From NCBI GenBank assembly GCA_965283955.1, contig CBDIQW010000001.1, positions 2,666,001 through 2,730,000 on the forward strand: a DNA stretch of 64,000 bases, in the 5' to 3' direction. Made by a program: the position numbers and the translations under genes. This DNA comes from Emticicia sp965283955 (GTDB lineage Bacteria; Bacteroidota; Bacteroidia; Cytophagales; Spirosomataceae). Position 1 is the first letter of the stretch; the number at the start of each line of letters is the position of its first letter. Shown in pieces: positions 8,220 to 16,483 of the stretch. The notes beneath the pieces are model-generated. The model was given only the letters and a program-made list of their open reading frames with translations, searched no databases and was not told the origin of the DNA.

Positions 8220-10097
8220 ATGAGGTTTTTACTGGTATTTATATTTTCGGCTTTCCAAACACTATCATTTGCCCAAAACTTGGCCATGCATTGGCAAAAA
8301 AGTTTGGGTGGTAAAAACAATGAGTATTCCTACGCCAGTACATCAACCACCGATGGTGGCTATGTAATCGTAGGTTCGACAAATAATAATAGAGACGGCG
8401 ATGTACCTGCCTCAAAAGCATTTAGCGGTGCGGGCGGAAGCGATATTTGGGTAATAAAACTCAATAATTGGGGCGAAATTGAATGGTCAAAGACCTTTGG
8501 CGGTACACGAGACGACGTTGCGACCGATGTTTTGGAAACAAAAGATAAAGGTATTTTACTCGTAGCCACAACTGCCTCAACCGATGGCGAAGCCACAGGA
8601 AACGGCTCTCGTGGTGGATTGATTCTTCTAAAACTCAAAACCGACGGCTCAATAGAATGGCGAAAAGTAATAGCCAGTGGATATAGCATAGGTGAAATTT
8701 CCTTCGCCAGAGCCGATGCCAATTCAAAACCTACAATCAAACCCACTGCCGATGGTGGATATATTCTTGGAGCGACAATCAATCCTATAAATACAACCGA
8801 TTTTTGGCTCTCAAAACTCAACGCAACGGGCGATATTCAATGGACAAGAACCTACGGAAGTACATCAAACGATTCGATGAATGAAGTAATTGTTTGTAAC
8901 GATGGTGGTTTTTTGATGGTGGGCGGAACAGAAGGTTCAAATCTTGAGATTTCGGGAGCAGGGAAAGGTTTTATTGACTTTTGCATTATGAAAGCCGATG
9001 CTACTGGCCGACTACTGTGGCAAAGAGCATTGGGCGGCACTAATTTAGACATGGCGTATGCGGCCGTCGAAACTTCTGACAATGCCTATATAATTGTAGG
9101 CGAAACCAATTCGACAAATGGCGACATGACACCAAATTTGGGTCAAAAAGATGGCGTTTTAGTAAAATACTCAGCCACCGAAGGGCGATTACTTTGGAAA
9201 GTTCTGACTGGCGGAGACGATATTGATGGACTTTATACCATAAAAAAAGCAAGTACAGGCAAACTCTTTGCGATGGGCATGAGCAGCTCGGTTATCGAAA
9301 AAGTAAAACCTAACGGGCCTGTGGGCGATATTTGGTTAGTAAACATCGAAAATTCGGGTGTGATAAGCAGCCACACAATGTTTGGTGGAGCTGATTCTGA
9401 CATTGCTCGTGGAGCGTTTGCTACTTCCGATGGCGGGTTTATTATTGCAGGAAACTCCGACTCGGTTGATGGAGATGTGACCGAAAACAAAGGCGGAACA
9501 GATTTTTGGGCGGTAAAAGTTGGAAACCAATTGCCAGTAGATATAAAGACCTACGGAGTGAGTATTACGCCCGAACAATATGTAAAAGTTTCGTGGGAAA
9601 CCTCAACCGAAGTACAATCTAAAAACTTTGTAGTTGAGCGAAGTATTGATGGCTTCAAGTTTAATGTTATGAGCCAGATTGTCGCTTCAATCAATTCTAC
9701 CACTAAAAAAACTTATTCTTATACCGACCAAAAGCCATTTTTGGGCAAGAATTATTATCGTTTGAAGTTCTATGACGCTGCGGGAAAGGAATTTATCTAC
9801 AAGACGCTGACCGTTACGGTTTCTGTCCTTAGTGCCGAACCCCATATTTCAGAGCAAAAGGTAAAGATTTCTCCGAATCCTGTTGACAATGAGAGTTTTT
9901 TAGTCGAAACGATTGATAAACCAGCATCAACGATTCAACTATTAAATATTCTCGGTTTACCAGTTTCTATCGAAAGCATTTTTCTTGATAATCAAAAAAC
10001 ACAAATCTTACTTCCGAAGTCGCTTCCTACGGGTTTATATTTTCTTGTTTTAGAAATAGGTGAAGACCAATTCACCGAAAAAATAATTATCCGATAA
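8220..10097 (+). CDS. Secreted beta-propeller-like protein with T9SS sorting domain
   Basis: A 625-residue exported protein. A signal peptide (1-18, ending LSFAQ) is followed by about seven repeats between residues 22 and 440, each with a DGG(Y/F)-I-(V/L)-G-(S/T) core and often a WVIKLN- or WLSKLN-like strand. This is the usual picture of a beta-propeller surface protein in Bacteroidota. A second beta-rich domain (about 445-530) precedes a C-terminal type A type IX secretion sorting domain (about 547-625) starting KISPNPV and ending KIIIR. It should therefore cross the outer membrane through T9SS and be released or anchored. The function is unknown. The minus-strand reading frames inside it are shadows of its repetitive codon use. 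Confidence 0.88.
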   Translation: MRFLLVFIFSAFQTLSFAQNLAMHWQKSLGGKNNEYSYASTSTTDGGYVIVGSTNNNRDGDVPASKAFSGAGGSDIWVIKLNNWGEIEWSKTFGGTRDDVATDVLETKDKGILLVATTASTDGEATGNGSRGGLILLKLKTDGSIEWRKVIASGYSIGEISFARADANSKPTIKPTADGGYILGATINPINTTDFWLSKLNATGDIQWTRTYGSTSNDSMNEVIVCNDGGFLMVGGTEGSNLEISGAGKGFIDFCIMKADATGRLLWQRALGGTNLDMAYAAVETSDNAYIIVGETNSTNGDMTPNLGQKDGVLVKYSATEGRLLWKVLTGGDDIDGLYTIKKASTGKLFAMGMSSSVIEKVKPNGPVGDIWLVNIENSGVISSHTMFGGADSDIARGAFATSDGGFIIAGNSDSVDGDVTENKGGTDFWAVKVGNQLPVDIKTYGVSITPEQYVKVSWETSTEVQSKNFVVERSIDGFKFNVMSQIVASINSTTKKTYSYTDQKPFLGKNYYRLKFYDAAGKEFIYKTLTVTVSVLSAEPHISEQKVKISPNPVDNESFLVETIDKPASTIQLLNILGLPVSIESIFLDNQKTQILLPKSLPTGLYFLVLEIGEDQFTEKIIIR

Positions 10098-10142
10098 AAC
10101 GTTTTTTGCTTAATTTCGTTTCTCAAAAGAAACTGATTTAAG

Positions 10143-11132
10143 ATGAAAAAAAATATTAAGTGGGGAATTATTGGCGTAGGAAAAATTGCTGAAAAATTTG
10201 CGACTGACTTAAAAGCCGTAAAAAACGCCCAACTCCATGCTGTTGCCTCTTCTTCTTCGCTCGAACGAGCCAAAGACTTTGCCGAACGCTACGAAGCTCC
10301 CTATTTCTATGATTCTTACGAGAGTATCTTCCAAACCCCCGATTTAGATGCCATCTATATTGCCACTCCGCATACTTCGCATGCCGAAAACACACTTTTG
10401 TGTTTAAAGCATAAAGTACCCGTTTTGTGTGAAAAACCATTTGCGATGAATTTAAAGCAAGTGCAAACGATGGTGGAAGCTGCTCGTGAAAACGACACGT
10501 TTTTAATGGAAGCCATGTGGACACGATTTATTCCTGCCATTCAAAAAACTTTAGATTTAATTGCCGAAGGGCGTATCGGAAAAGTACGAAACGTGCAAGC
10601 TGATTTTGGTTTCAATGCTCCATTTTTACCTGAAAAACGTTTACTAAATCCTAATTTGGGTGGTGGGGCTTTGCTTGATATTGGTATTTATCCAGCTTAT
10701 TTAAGCTTACTTTTATTGGGTTATCCTTCTGAAATTCAAGCGATTAGCAATTTCGGAGAAACTGGAATCGACGAAACCACAAGTTTTGTATTAGGCTATA
10801 AAAACGAAGCAACGGCCAATTTGAGTTGCACACTTAAATCACGCACACTTACGGAAGCCTTAATTTATGGCGAAAATGGTTATATCCATATCGAAGGTCG
10901 ATTTATGGAAGCGAAGCGAATCACGCTTTTTGAGACTGATAAAAAGCCTGTGAAATTCAATTTCCCACGACAAACGTTTGGTTATAATTTTGAGATTGAA
11001 GAAGTAAGCCAGTGTGTGAGAGAAGGAAAAAAAGAAAGCTCAAAAATGCCACTTTCGATGAGCGTAAAACTGATAAGCCTCTTAGACGAAATCAGACAAA
11101 AAGCAGGTATTATTTATGAAGGAATAGACTGA
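10143..11132 (+). CDS. Gfo/Idh/MocA family oxidoreductase
   Basis: A cytoplasmic NAD(P)-dependent sugar dehydrogenase-like enzyme of 329 residues. The Rossmann motif GIIGVGKIAEKFA is at residues 8-20, the family EKP motif (CEKPFAMN) near 98 and GGGALLDIGIYPAYL near 175. The sequence most resembles the dimeric dihydrodiol dehydrogenase/xylose dehydrogenase branch (ATPHTSHAE, MEAMWTRFIP). The exact sugar substrate cannot be read from sequence. It starts 45 nt after the T9SS gene; no terminator is visible between them, so read-through is possible. Confidence 0.9.
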   Translation: MKKNIKWGIIGVGKIAEKFATDLKAVKNAQLHAVASSSSLERAKDFAERYEAPYFYDSYESIFQTPDLDAIYIATPHTSHAENTLLCLKHKVPVLCEKPFAMNLKQVQTMVEAARENDTFLMEAMWTRFIPAIQKTLDLIAEGRIGKVRNVQADFGFNAPFLPEKRLLNPNLGGGALLDIGIYPAYLSLLLLGYPSEIQAISNFGETGIDETTSFVLGYKNEATANLSCTLKSRTLTEALIYGENGYIHIEGRFMEAKRITLFETDKKPVKFNFPRQTFGYNFEIEEVSQCVREGKKESSKMPLSMSVKLISLLDEIRQKAGIIYEGID

Positions 11133-11158
11133 AAAACTAATTTTTATTGTAGTGGTCA

Positions 11159-11191
11159 AACGTCGGCATGGTTTTGAGCCATGCCGACGTT
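11159..11191. terminator. GC-rich 13-bp palindrome between convergent genes
   Basis: AACGTCGGCATGG (11159-11171) pairs perfectly with 11179-11191 across a 7-nt loop. It lies between the Gfo/Idh/MocA gene and ndk, which converge. It lacks a long T run and is much richer in GC than its surroundings, so it may be a dispersed palindromic repeat serving as a bidirectional terminator. Confidence 0.65.
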
Positions 11192-11213
11192 AAATTTTTC
11201 AACCTATTTATAA

Positions 11214-11633
11214 TCAATATTGCTCAATTGCTCCAAAGAAAAACGAGCCTTCGATGGCCGCATTTTCGTCAGAATCTGAACCGTGAATGGCATTTTCACC
11301 CATTGATATTGCATATTTTTTACGAATTGTTCCTTCTTCGGCATTCGCTGGATTTGTTGCACCAATCAAAGTACGGAAATCTGCTACTGCGTTTTCTTTC
11401 TCCAAAATCATCGGAACGATTGGGCCAGAAGACATCATTTCGCATAATTCGCCATAAAAAGGTCTTTCTTTATGTACTTCATAAAATTTACCTGCTTGTG
11501 CTGCCGATAATTGTGTTTTTTTCATTGCTACGATTCTGAAACCTGCCGCCTCAATCATCGCCGTAATTCCACCGATATTGTTATCTGCCACAGCGTGTGG
11601 CTTAATCATGGTGAATGTTCTATTTGTTGCCAT
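11214..11633 (-). CDS. ndk: Nucleoside diphosphate kinase
   Basis: Transfers the gamma phosphate of ATP to nucleoside diphosphates through a phosphohistidine, keeping nucleotide pools balanced. The 139 residues match the family size. The catalytic histidine is H117 in NAIHGSDS, with the TFTMIKPHAV start, ERPFY and PIVPMILE as further hallmarks. The start is the ATG at 11633. The upstream minus-strand gene begins only about 60 nt away, and a -7-like box lies in that gap. Confidence 0.97.
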   Translation of the reverse strand: MATNRTFTMIKPHAVADNNIGGITAMIEAAGFRIVAMKKTQLSAAQAGKFYEVHKERPFYGELCEMMSSGPIVPMILEKENAVADFRTLIGATNPANAEEGTIRKKYAISMGENAIHGSDSDENAAIEGSFFFGAIEQY

Positions 11634-11663
11634 GTGTAATAATATTTTGTTTAATACTTTTTA

Positions 11664-11671
11664 CAAAATTA
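11664..11671 (-). promoter_or_regulatory. ndk: Candidate -7 box for ndk
   Basis: On the minus strand this reads TAATTTTG, matching TAnnTTTG, about 31 nt before the ndk start. No clear -33 element is visible at the right distance, so the call is tentative. Confidence 0.35.
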
Positions 11672-11693
11672 CTTATTTTTTGTGGTAATATCT

Positions 11694-12554
11694 TTATAAA
11701 GACTTCAAAATTGCCTCTTTTATCAATTCAGGATTTGACCACGGTACAAAATGATTCATATCATCTTTCATCCATATCTGGATGCTCGAAGCATTTATTA
11801 GCATTTGTTGGGCAAATTTAGCATTATCTGGATGCACCAACATATCCTTTTTGCCTTGTATTAAAATTGTAGGTTGTTTAATAGTTTTCCAAAAAGGTAG
11901 CATGGCTTCTAATTCTTCTTTTAGATACAAGATTTCATAATTAGACGCCCTGAACGAGCGAGGAATGAAGTATCTAAAAAAGACCGAGTTTAAGATATAG
12001 CGATACCAACGAGAAGGCTCAAGGGTGGGGTCAATAGAGGGTGCTACAAAAATCAAGTTATCAATCAATTCGGGGTAATCAATGGCCATACGAGCAAGCA
12101 TTGGGCCGCCGAGCGAATGACCAACAAGAATGAGTTTTTTGTCTTTTTGCCTATATTTTTCGACAATTGGCTTTAAATAAGCAGCTTGCTTCTCCAAAGA
12201 TTTTTCACCGTTTCCCAAATCAGAATAACCAAATCCAGCCCTATCTACCGATACCATTTTTACTTTTTGAAGCAATTCGTTATCCTTCATAAAGCCGCTA
12301 AAACCACTCCATGAACCAGGCGAACCATGCACAAAAAACACCACTGGTAACGAATCTTTTCCTATTTCAGCATAATTGATTTCTCTATCTAAAACCTTTA
12401 TTTTGTGTTCGATTGGCTTAAAAACTGTATTTTTAAACTGCTCCTCTACTTCAGCTTTTGTCAATCGAAAAGTCATACATCCCGAAAATAGTTGTGCAAC
12501 GCCCAAGATAGCAAAGTAACTAACTATCAGCCGTTTAGTTGTTTTTCTTAGCAT
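11694..12554 (-). CDS. Lipoprotein alpha/beta-hydrolase
   Basis: A 286-residue alpha/beta-hydrolase with an N-terminal membrane segment ending in a lipobox (LFSGC, Cys26), so it is probably a lipid-anchored envelope protein. HGSPGSW (76-82) forms the oxyanion region, GHSLGG (145-150) holds the nucleophile Ser147, and the late histidine lies in DDMNHFVPW near residue 268. The catalytic triad therefore looks complete. Esterase or lipase activity is likely; the substrate is unknown. Its start is 5 nt from the stop of the DUF5009 gene upstream, a strong sign of one operon. Confidence 0.85.
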   Translation of the reverse strand: MLRKTTKRLIVSYFAILGVAQLFSGCMTFRLTKAEVEEQFKNTVFKPIEHKIKVLDREINYAEIGKDSLPVVFFVHGSPGSWSGFSGFMKDNELLQKVKMVSVDRAGFGYSDLGNGEKSLEKQAAYLKPIVEKYRQKDKKLILVGHSLGGPMLARMAIDYPELIDNLIFVAPSIDPTLEPSRWYRYILNSVFFRYFIPRSFRASNYEILYLKEELEAMLPFWKTIKQPTILIQGKKDMLVHPDNAKFAQQMLINASSIQIWMKDDMNHFVPWSNPELIKEAILKSL

Positions 12555-12559
12555 TTAAA

Positions 12560-13831
12560 TCAGACCTTAAATATCATTTTCTTTCTATCAAACAAAACCA
12601 AGATAACGAGCCAAATAACCAAATAAGTCAATGCACCAGCCAATGATGCGTTTTTGGGTTCTGTAAAAAAGGGTTCTATCCAATGGATATAAAGCCAAGT
12701 TATTAAACCCGCCGAGGGACTTTCCGTATTTTCGGGCTGAGTGATTTTTACCATATTCAACACTCTTGGAATAATTCCCGAAAAGAAAAAAACAAGCATT
12801 GGGTTTACTCCAAAAATGACAAAAGGTTTTGTCCAAGCATTTACTTCGAGAACATCAATTACAAAATACAACGCTCCGAGAACCATCAAAGCAATTCCTG
12901 CTGCATAACATACGTACGAACTCGTCCACAAGGCTTTATTTATCGGAAAAATATCATTCCAAAGTAAGCCTATCATTACACCAATCACACCTGCCGAGAG
13001 CAGATAAACCGCTTTTTTGTTTTTTGGAAAATCATTTGTGAGCAATTTTCCTGCAAAAACACCCGCCAAACCCGTTCCAATAGCTGGCAATGTACTTAAA
13101 ATGCCTTCGGGATCCCACGTTTTTGAAGTTACCCAAAGATGTCCTGGCAATAAATAATTGTCGAGCCAAGCGGCAAGGTTTGTTCCTTTCTCAAAATTAG
13201 CTGCTCCCACATTTGGAACTGGTACAAGAGCCATCAAAGCCCAATAACCGAGCAAACAAGCCAATCCAATCATAATTTGCACGGCAGTATTGGTGGTGGC
13301 ATAAATAATCGAGACTATCAGATAAACAATGGCGATTCGCTGCAAAACCCCTGGAATTCTAACAGAAGCGAAATCTTCAAAACCGCCAAAACACAATATC
13401 ATCATGAGTGCAAATAGTCCAATAGCCACGTAGAGCTGCTTTTTTCGGTCATATTCTCCGAGTAATAAGACCGTTATGATAGCCGTAAAAACTAAACGAA
13501 CCAACATCAAAGGTACTCCTTCGAGTGAGCCAAGATGGATTTTTGAGAAGAAATTGAGTGATAAACCCAACAGAAATATACGTAATGCACGAGTAATAAT
13601 TCTTTCTAAAACAGATTTATCAAACTTTTTTATGGGCATAGAAAGCACCGTTGAAATGCCCACAATAAACAAGAAAAACGGAAAAACTAAATCTGTTGGC
13701 GTGCAGCCGTGCCATTCGGCGTGTTCGAGTGGGGCGTAGATATGTCCCCAGTCGCCAGGGTTATTAACAATCGTCATGAGCATGATGGTCATGCCTCTAA
13801 AAACGTCAACAGAGGTTAGGCGTTTGTTCAT
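12560..13831 (-). CDS. DUF5009 / heparan-alpha-glucosaminide acetyltransferase-like membrane protein
   Basis: A polytopic inner-membrane protein of 423 residues with about 10-11 hydrophobic segments. The N-terminus (SVDVFRGMTIMLMTIVNNPG) and the GCTPTDLVFPFFLFIVGIS segment are hallmarks of the DUF5009/HGSNAT-like acyltransferase family, which can move acetyl groups across the membrane to extracytoplasmic sugars. The conserved histidine in the loop before GCTPTD is present (EHAEWHG). It forms a two-gene operon with the lipoprotein hydrolase that starts 5 nt after it. The acceptor sugar is unknown; amino-sugar recycling is the family's usual setting. Confidence 0.87.
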   Translation of the reverse strand: MNKRLTSVDVFRGMTIMLMTIVNNPGDWGHIYAPLEHAEWHGCTPTDLVFPFFLFIVGISTVLSMPIKKFDKSVLERIITRALRIFLLGLSLNFFSKIHLGSLEGVPLMLVRLVFTAIITVLLLGEYDRKKQLYVAIGLFALMMILCFGGFEDFASVRIPGVLQRIAIVYLIVSIIYATTNTAVQIMIGLACLLGYWALMALVPVPNVGAANFEKGTNLAAWLDNYLLPGHLWVTSKTWDPEGILSTLPAIGTGLAGVFAGKLLTNDFPKNKKAVYLLSAGVIGVMIGLLWNDIFPINKALWTSSYVCYAAGIALMVLGALYFVIDVLEVNAWTKPFVIFGVNPMLVFFFSGIIPRVLNMVKITQPENTESPSAGLITWLYIHWIEPFFTEPKNASLAGALTYLVIWLVILVLFDRKKMIFKV

Positions 13832-13864
13832 TATTAGGGTTTGTTGATTTCTCGTGCAAGATAA

Positions 13865-15391
13865 TCAATCGCCTTGATTTTGTTGTAATTCTGCTATCAA
13901 ATCAAACTCTTCTTCGAGTTTATGGCTTAATCGCTCAAAAATTGCATAAAACTTTTGGTATTTCTGGTGGTTTTCTTGGTTAGGTTGATAAACCAAAGAC
14001 GACTGAATGGTTTTAGCAGCATCGGCCAAGGTACTAAAAACGCCCATTTCGGTCAATGCCAGCATTACTCCACCAACATTTGCACTATCGGGGTTGTCAT
14101 TGACACTAACCTGAATACCAAACATATCAGAAATAATTTGCGACCAAAGAGGCAAGGTTGCAAACGTACCATTGACATACAAATTATCAATTTTTCGATA
14201 CGATTGTAGTAATTTTCCGATGCTATAAATCTCAAACAAAATGCCCTCAATAGTTGCTCGCACAAAATGTTGTTGCTCATGCGTAATGTTTATTCCAAAA
14301 TAAACGCCCCGAGCATTGGCATTCCAGAGTGGGGCTCTTTCGCCCAACAAATAGGGTAAAAAAAGCAATCCATTGGCTCCTGCCGAGACTTGTGCGGCAT
14401 CTTTGAATAAATCGTGAATGGTATCTTCAAAATCAAGTCCATTATTGAAATGCCCAAATTGACGAGCAAACCACTCGAAAGCTACACCACCATTATTGGT
14501 GGGTCCCCCTGAAATATAATGCCCTTTATCAAGAATATAATTGAAAAAACGTTGTTTTTTATCTTGTAAAACGTGTTCGCCTGCCACCCTTACTGCACCG
14601 CTTGATGTTATTGAGATAGTTGCTTGCCCTTCTCCAACTACGCCAGAGCCAAGAGTAGCCAAACAGCCATCAGTACTACCGATGATTATCTTTGTTTTGT
14701 CGGAAAGTCGTAGTGATTTTGCCAAAGCAGGTCGAAGCCGAAGTTCAGCATTGAAAATGGATGTTGGCTGAGAGAGTTGACTACTTGAAATACCCGCAAA
14801 ATTCAATGATTTTTGTTCCCAAACCAACTCATGAATATTGAATAGGCCAGTGGCCGAGGCAAGGCTGTAATCAATTAGATATTCACCAGTAAACTGATGT
14901 AAGATATATTCTTTCAGCGAAATAAATTTACTTGTTTTGGCAAAACGCTCAGGGTCGTGATTTTTTATCCAAGTTATTTTTGCCAACGGCGACATCGGGT
15001 GAATCGGTGTCCCCGTAGCCTTATAAATTTCAAGACCTAAGGCCGAGTTTTTTAGTTCTGTCGCTTCTTTGCTGGCTCTATTGTCGGCCCAAATGATGGC
15101 ATTTCCTAAAGGCACACCGTTTTTATCAATCGGCAAAACACTGTGCATCGACGAGCTGAACACAATCGACAAAACTTTGTATTTTTTTGTAAAAGCAGGG
15201 TCGTTGAGCAGGCCTTTCAAGACAAAAAGCACAGTAATAAAGACCTGTTCGGGGTCTTGTTCGCTATTATCGGGCTGAGCGTGAAAAGTCGGATATGTAC
15301 CTTTTCGGGCAGCAATTTGTTTGCCCTTTAGATCAAAAGCAATAACTCGTACAGCTGTGGTTTCGATGTCGATAGTTATGATTGTTTCCAT
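13865..15391 (-). CDS. FGGY family carbohydrate kinase, gluconokinase-like
   Basis: ATP-dependent sugar kinase of 508 residues with the two-domain actin-like FGGY fold. The start is taken at the ATG at 15391 (METIITIDIETTAV); a longer open frame to 15454 would only translate the ATTCACTC repeat (THS-rich residues) and has no family similarity. Features are SSAMHSVLPID and WADNRASKE near residue 100-125, GTPIHPMSPLAKITW, a catalytic Asp in GSTDGCLATLGSG and GGPTNNGGVAFEW. These fit FGGY gluconokinases, which make 6-phosphogluconate. A second, similar kinase lies at 22334. It is divergent from the susC-susD-gnd-gntK genes and next to the AraC gene, so it probably belongs to the same locus. Confidence 0.85.
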   Translation of the reverse strand: METIITIDIETTAVRVIAFDLKGKQIAARKGTYPTFHAQPDNSEQDPEQVFITVLFVLKGLLNDPAFTKKYKVLSIVFSSSMHSVLPIDKNGVPLGNAIIWADNRASKEATELKNSALGLEIYKATGTPIHPMSPLAKITWIKNHDPERFAKTSKFISLKEYILHQFTGEYLIDYSLASATGLFNIHELVWEQKSLNFAGISSSQLSQPTSIFNAELRLRPALAKSLRLSDKTKIIIGSTDGCLATLGSGVVGEGQATISITSSGAVRVAGEHVLQDKKQRFFNYILDKGHYISGGPTNNGGVAFEWFARQFGHFNNGLDFEDTIHDLFKDAAQVSAGANGLLFLPYLLGERAPLWNANARGVYFGINITHEQQHFVRATIEGILFEIYSIGKLLQSYRKIDNLYVNGTFATLPLWSQIISDMFGIQVSVNDNPDSANVGGVMLALTEMGVFSTLADAAKTIQSSLVYQPNQENHQKYQKFYAIFERLSHKLEEEFDLIAELQQNQGD

Positions 15392-15401
15392 AAGTCTAAT
15401 G

Positions 15402-15472
15402 AGTGAATGAGTGAATATTGAATGAGTGAATGGCTTTTTAATTCTATCATTCACTCATTCAACACTCACTCA
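15402..15472. repeat. ATTCACTC iterated-word repeat with 15-bp hairpin
   Basis: AATGAGTGA-type words recur about five times. TTGAATGAGTGAATG (15418-15432) pairs perfectly with 15448-15462 across a 15-nt loop. Twenty bases, ATTCTATCATTCACTCATTC (15441-15460), recur exactly at 22271-22290. The right end contains the stop codon of the AraC gene (15466-15468). Confidence 0.85.
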
Positions 15473-16344
15473 TTTTTCCTGTAATGCCCTGGTGTATAGC
15501 CTGTTAGTTTTTTGAAAGTTGTGGAAAAATGTTGAGATGAATAAAAGCCTGTATCGAGTGCGATGTCGGTTAGGCTAATATTGGTGGTTTTCAGTAAGCG
15601 AATTGCTTCCGAAATCCTTAAATTTATCAAGTAGTTGAGCGGCGAAAACCCCGAATACGATTTTACTTTTTCGGTGAAAGCCGTTGTACCCAAGCCCATA
15701 ATTACAGCCATTTCTTCCACAGTCCACGGGTGGGCGAGGTTTCCACGCAAGATTTGGTCTAATTTCTGAAAAGTTTGGGGAAAGTCTCGGCGTTGGTTTT
15801 CTTGTTTACTTAGTTGTCGGGCAATCATAAGTATGAGTTCATCAAATAAATGATTGATGCGAGTCTTAAAACCTAATTCGTTAGTAAAAATTTCGTGTTC
15901 AATTTTCTGTAAAATTTCGCCTAATTGTTTAAAATTTTGCAAAACAGGTTTTTTATTGAACGAAAATAATTTACCAATCAGTCGCTGTTCGGTTTCAGAA
16001 ATACCGCTCCATTCTCCTAAAACCAACTCGCCATTTTCGGCAAAAAAGCGAGGATTGATACTAATCGAAGCCACCAAGCCCATATCCCACATTTCTTTTG
16101 TGCCACCAAAGTGTTGTTTAGGAAAAACCAACACCGCATCATTAGGATAGACCGTAATTGGTTGATTATCAACAACCCATTCAAATTTTCCCTCTAAAAC
16201 AAATAGTAATCTTAATCCTTGATTTTCTTTTACAGGCATAGAGTTAGGTTGCACCTGTTGGATTTTCTTACGAAAAAACTCAATCAAGTGCGGAAAAGCC
16301 TGAATTTCGGCCGACTTACCCTTATGTAAAGAAAACTGAGACAT
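15466..16344 (-). CDS. AraC family transcriptional regulator
   Basis: A 292-residue activator-type regulator. The N-terminal half has a cupin-like ligand domain (VVDNQPITVYPNDAVLVFP), and the C-terminal AraC domain (about 190-290) has two helix-turn-helix motifs, ending in SLTDIALDTGFYSSQHFSTT and KKLTGYTPGHYRKNE. It lies back to back with susC, 139 bp apart, and upstream of the first kinase, so it most likely controls the sugar-uptake locus on both sides. The inducer is unknown, plausibly a sugar acid. The last codons and the stop (K-N-E-stop) come from the AATGAGTGA repeat, exactly as at the end of gnd. Confidence 0.9.
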   Translation of the reverse strand: MSQFSLHKGKSAEIQAFPHLIEFFRKKIQQVQPNSMPVKENQGLRLLFVLEGKFEWVVDNQPITVYPNDAVLVFPKQHFGGTKEMWDMGLVASISINPRFFAENGELVLGEWSGISETEQRLIGKLFSFNKKPVLQNFKQLGEILQKIEHEIFTNELGFKTRINHLFDELILMIARQLSKQENQRRDFPQTFQKLDQILRGNLAHPWTVEEMAVIMGLGTTAFTEKVKSYSGFSPLNYLINLRISEAIRLLKTTNISLTDIALDTGFYSSQHFSTTFKKLTGYTPGHYRKNE

Positions 16345-16483
16345 TTAATTTAATATGGGTGTAAAAATATTACAATTTTTTCAAGTAATCATTATAATAT
16401 TCACCACCGAAATTATTTGGAAGTTTGATGAGTTTTTCTTTAAGAAATTTGCCTAACTTAAAATAAAACTCACTACGTTATTT

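Noticed and set aside
8360..9578. Several minus-strand reading frames of 70-153 codons inside the T9SS gene
   Set aside because: They are shadows of the repetitive DGG-type codon pattern on the plus strand; their translations have no signal, motif or family likeness.
11168..11539. A plus-strand frame of 123 codons over ndk
   Set aside because: It is antisense to the well-supported ndk gene and has no recognisable features.
15392..15454. An N-terminal extension of the FGGY kinase to 15454
   Set aside because: The extra 21 residues are only the translated ATTCACTC repeat; the family begins at the METIITIDIE start.
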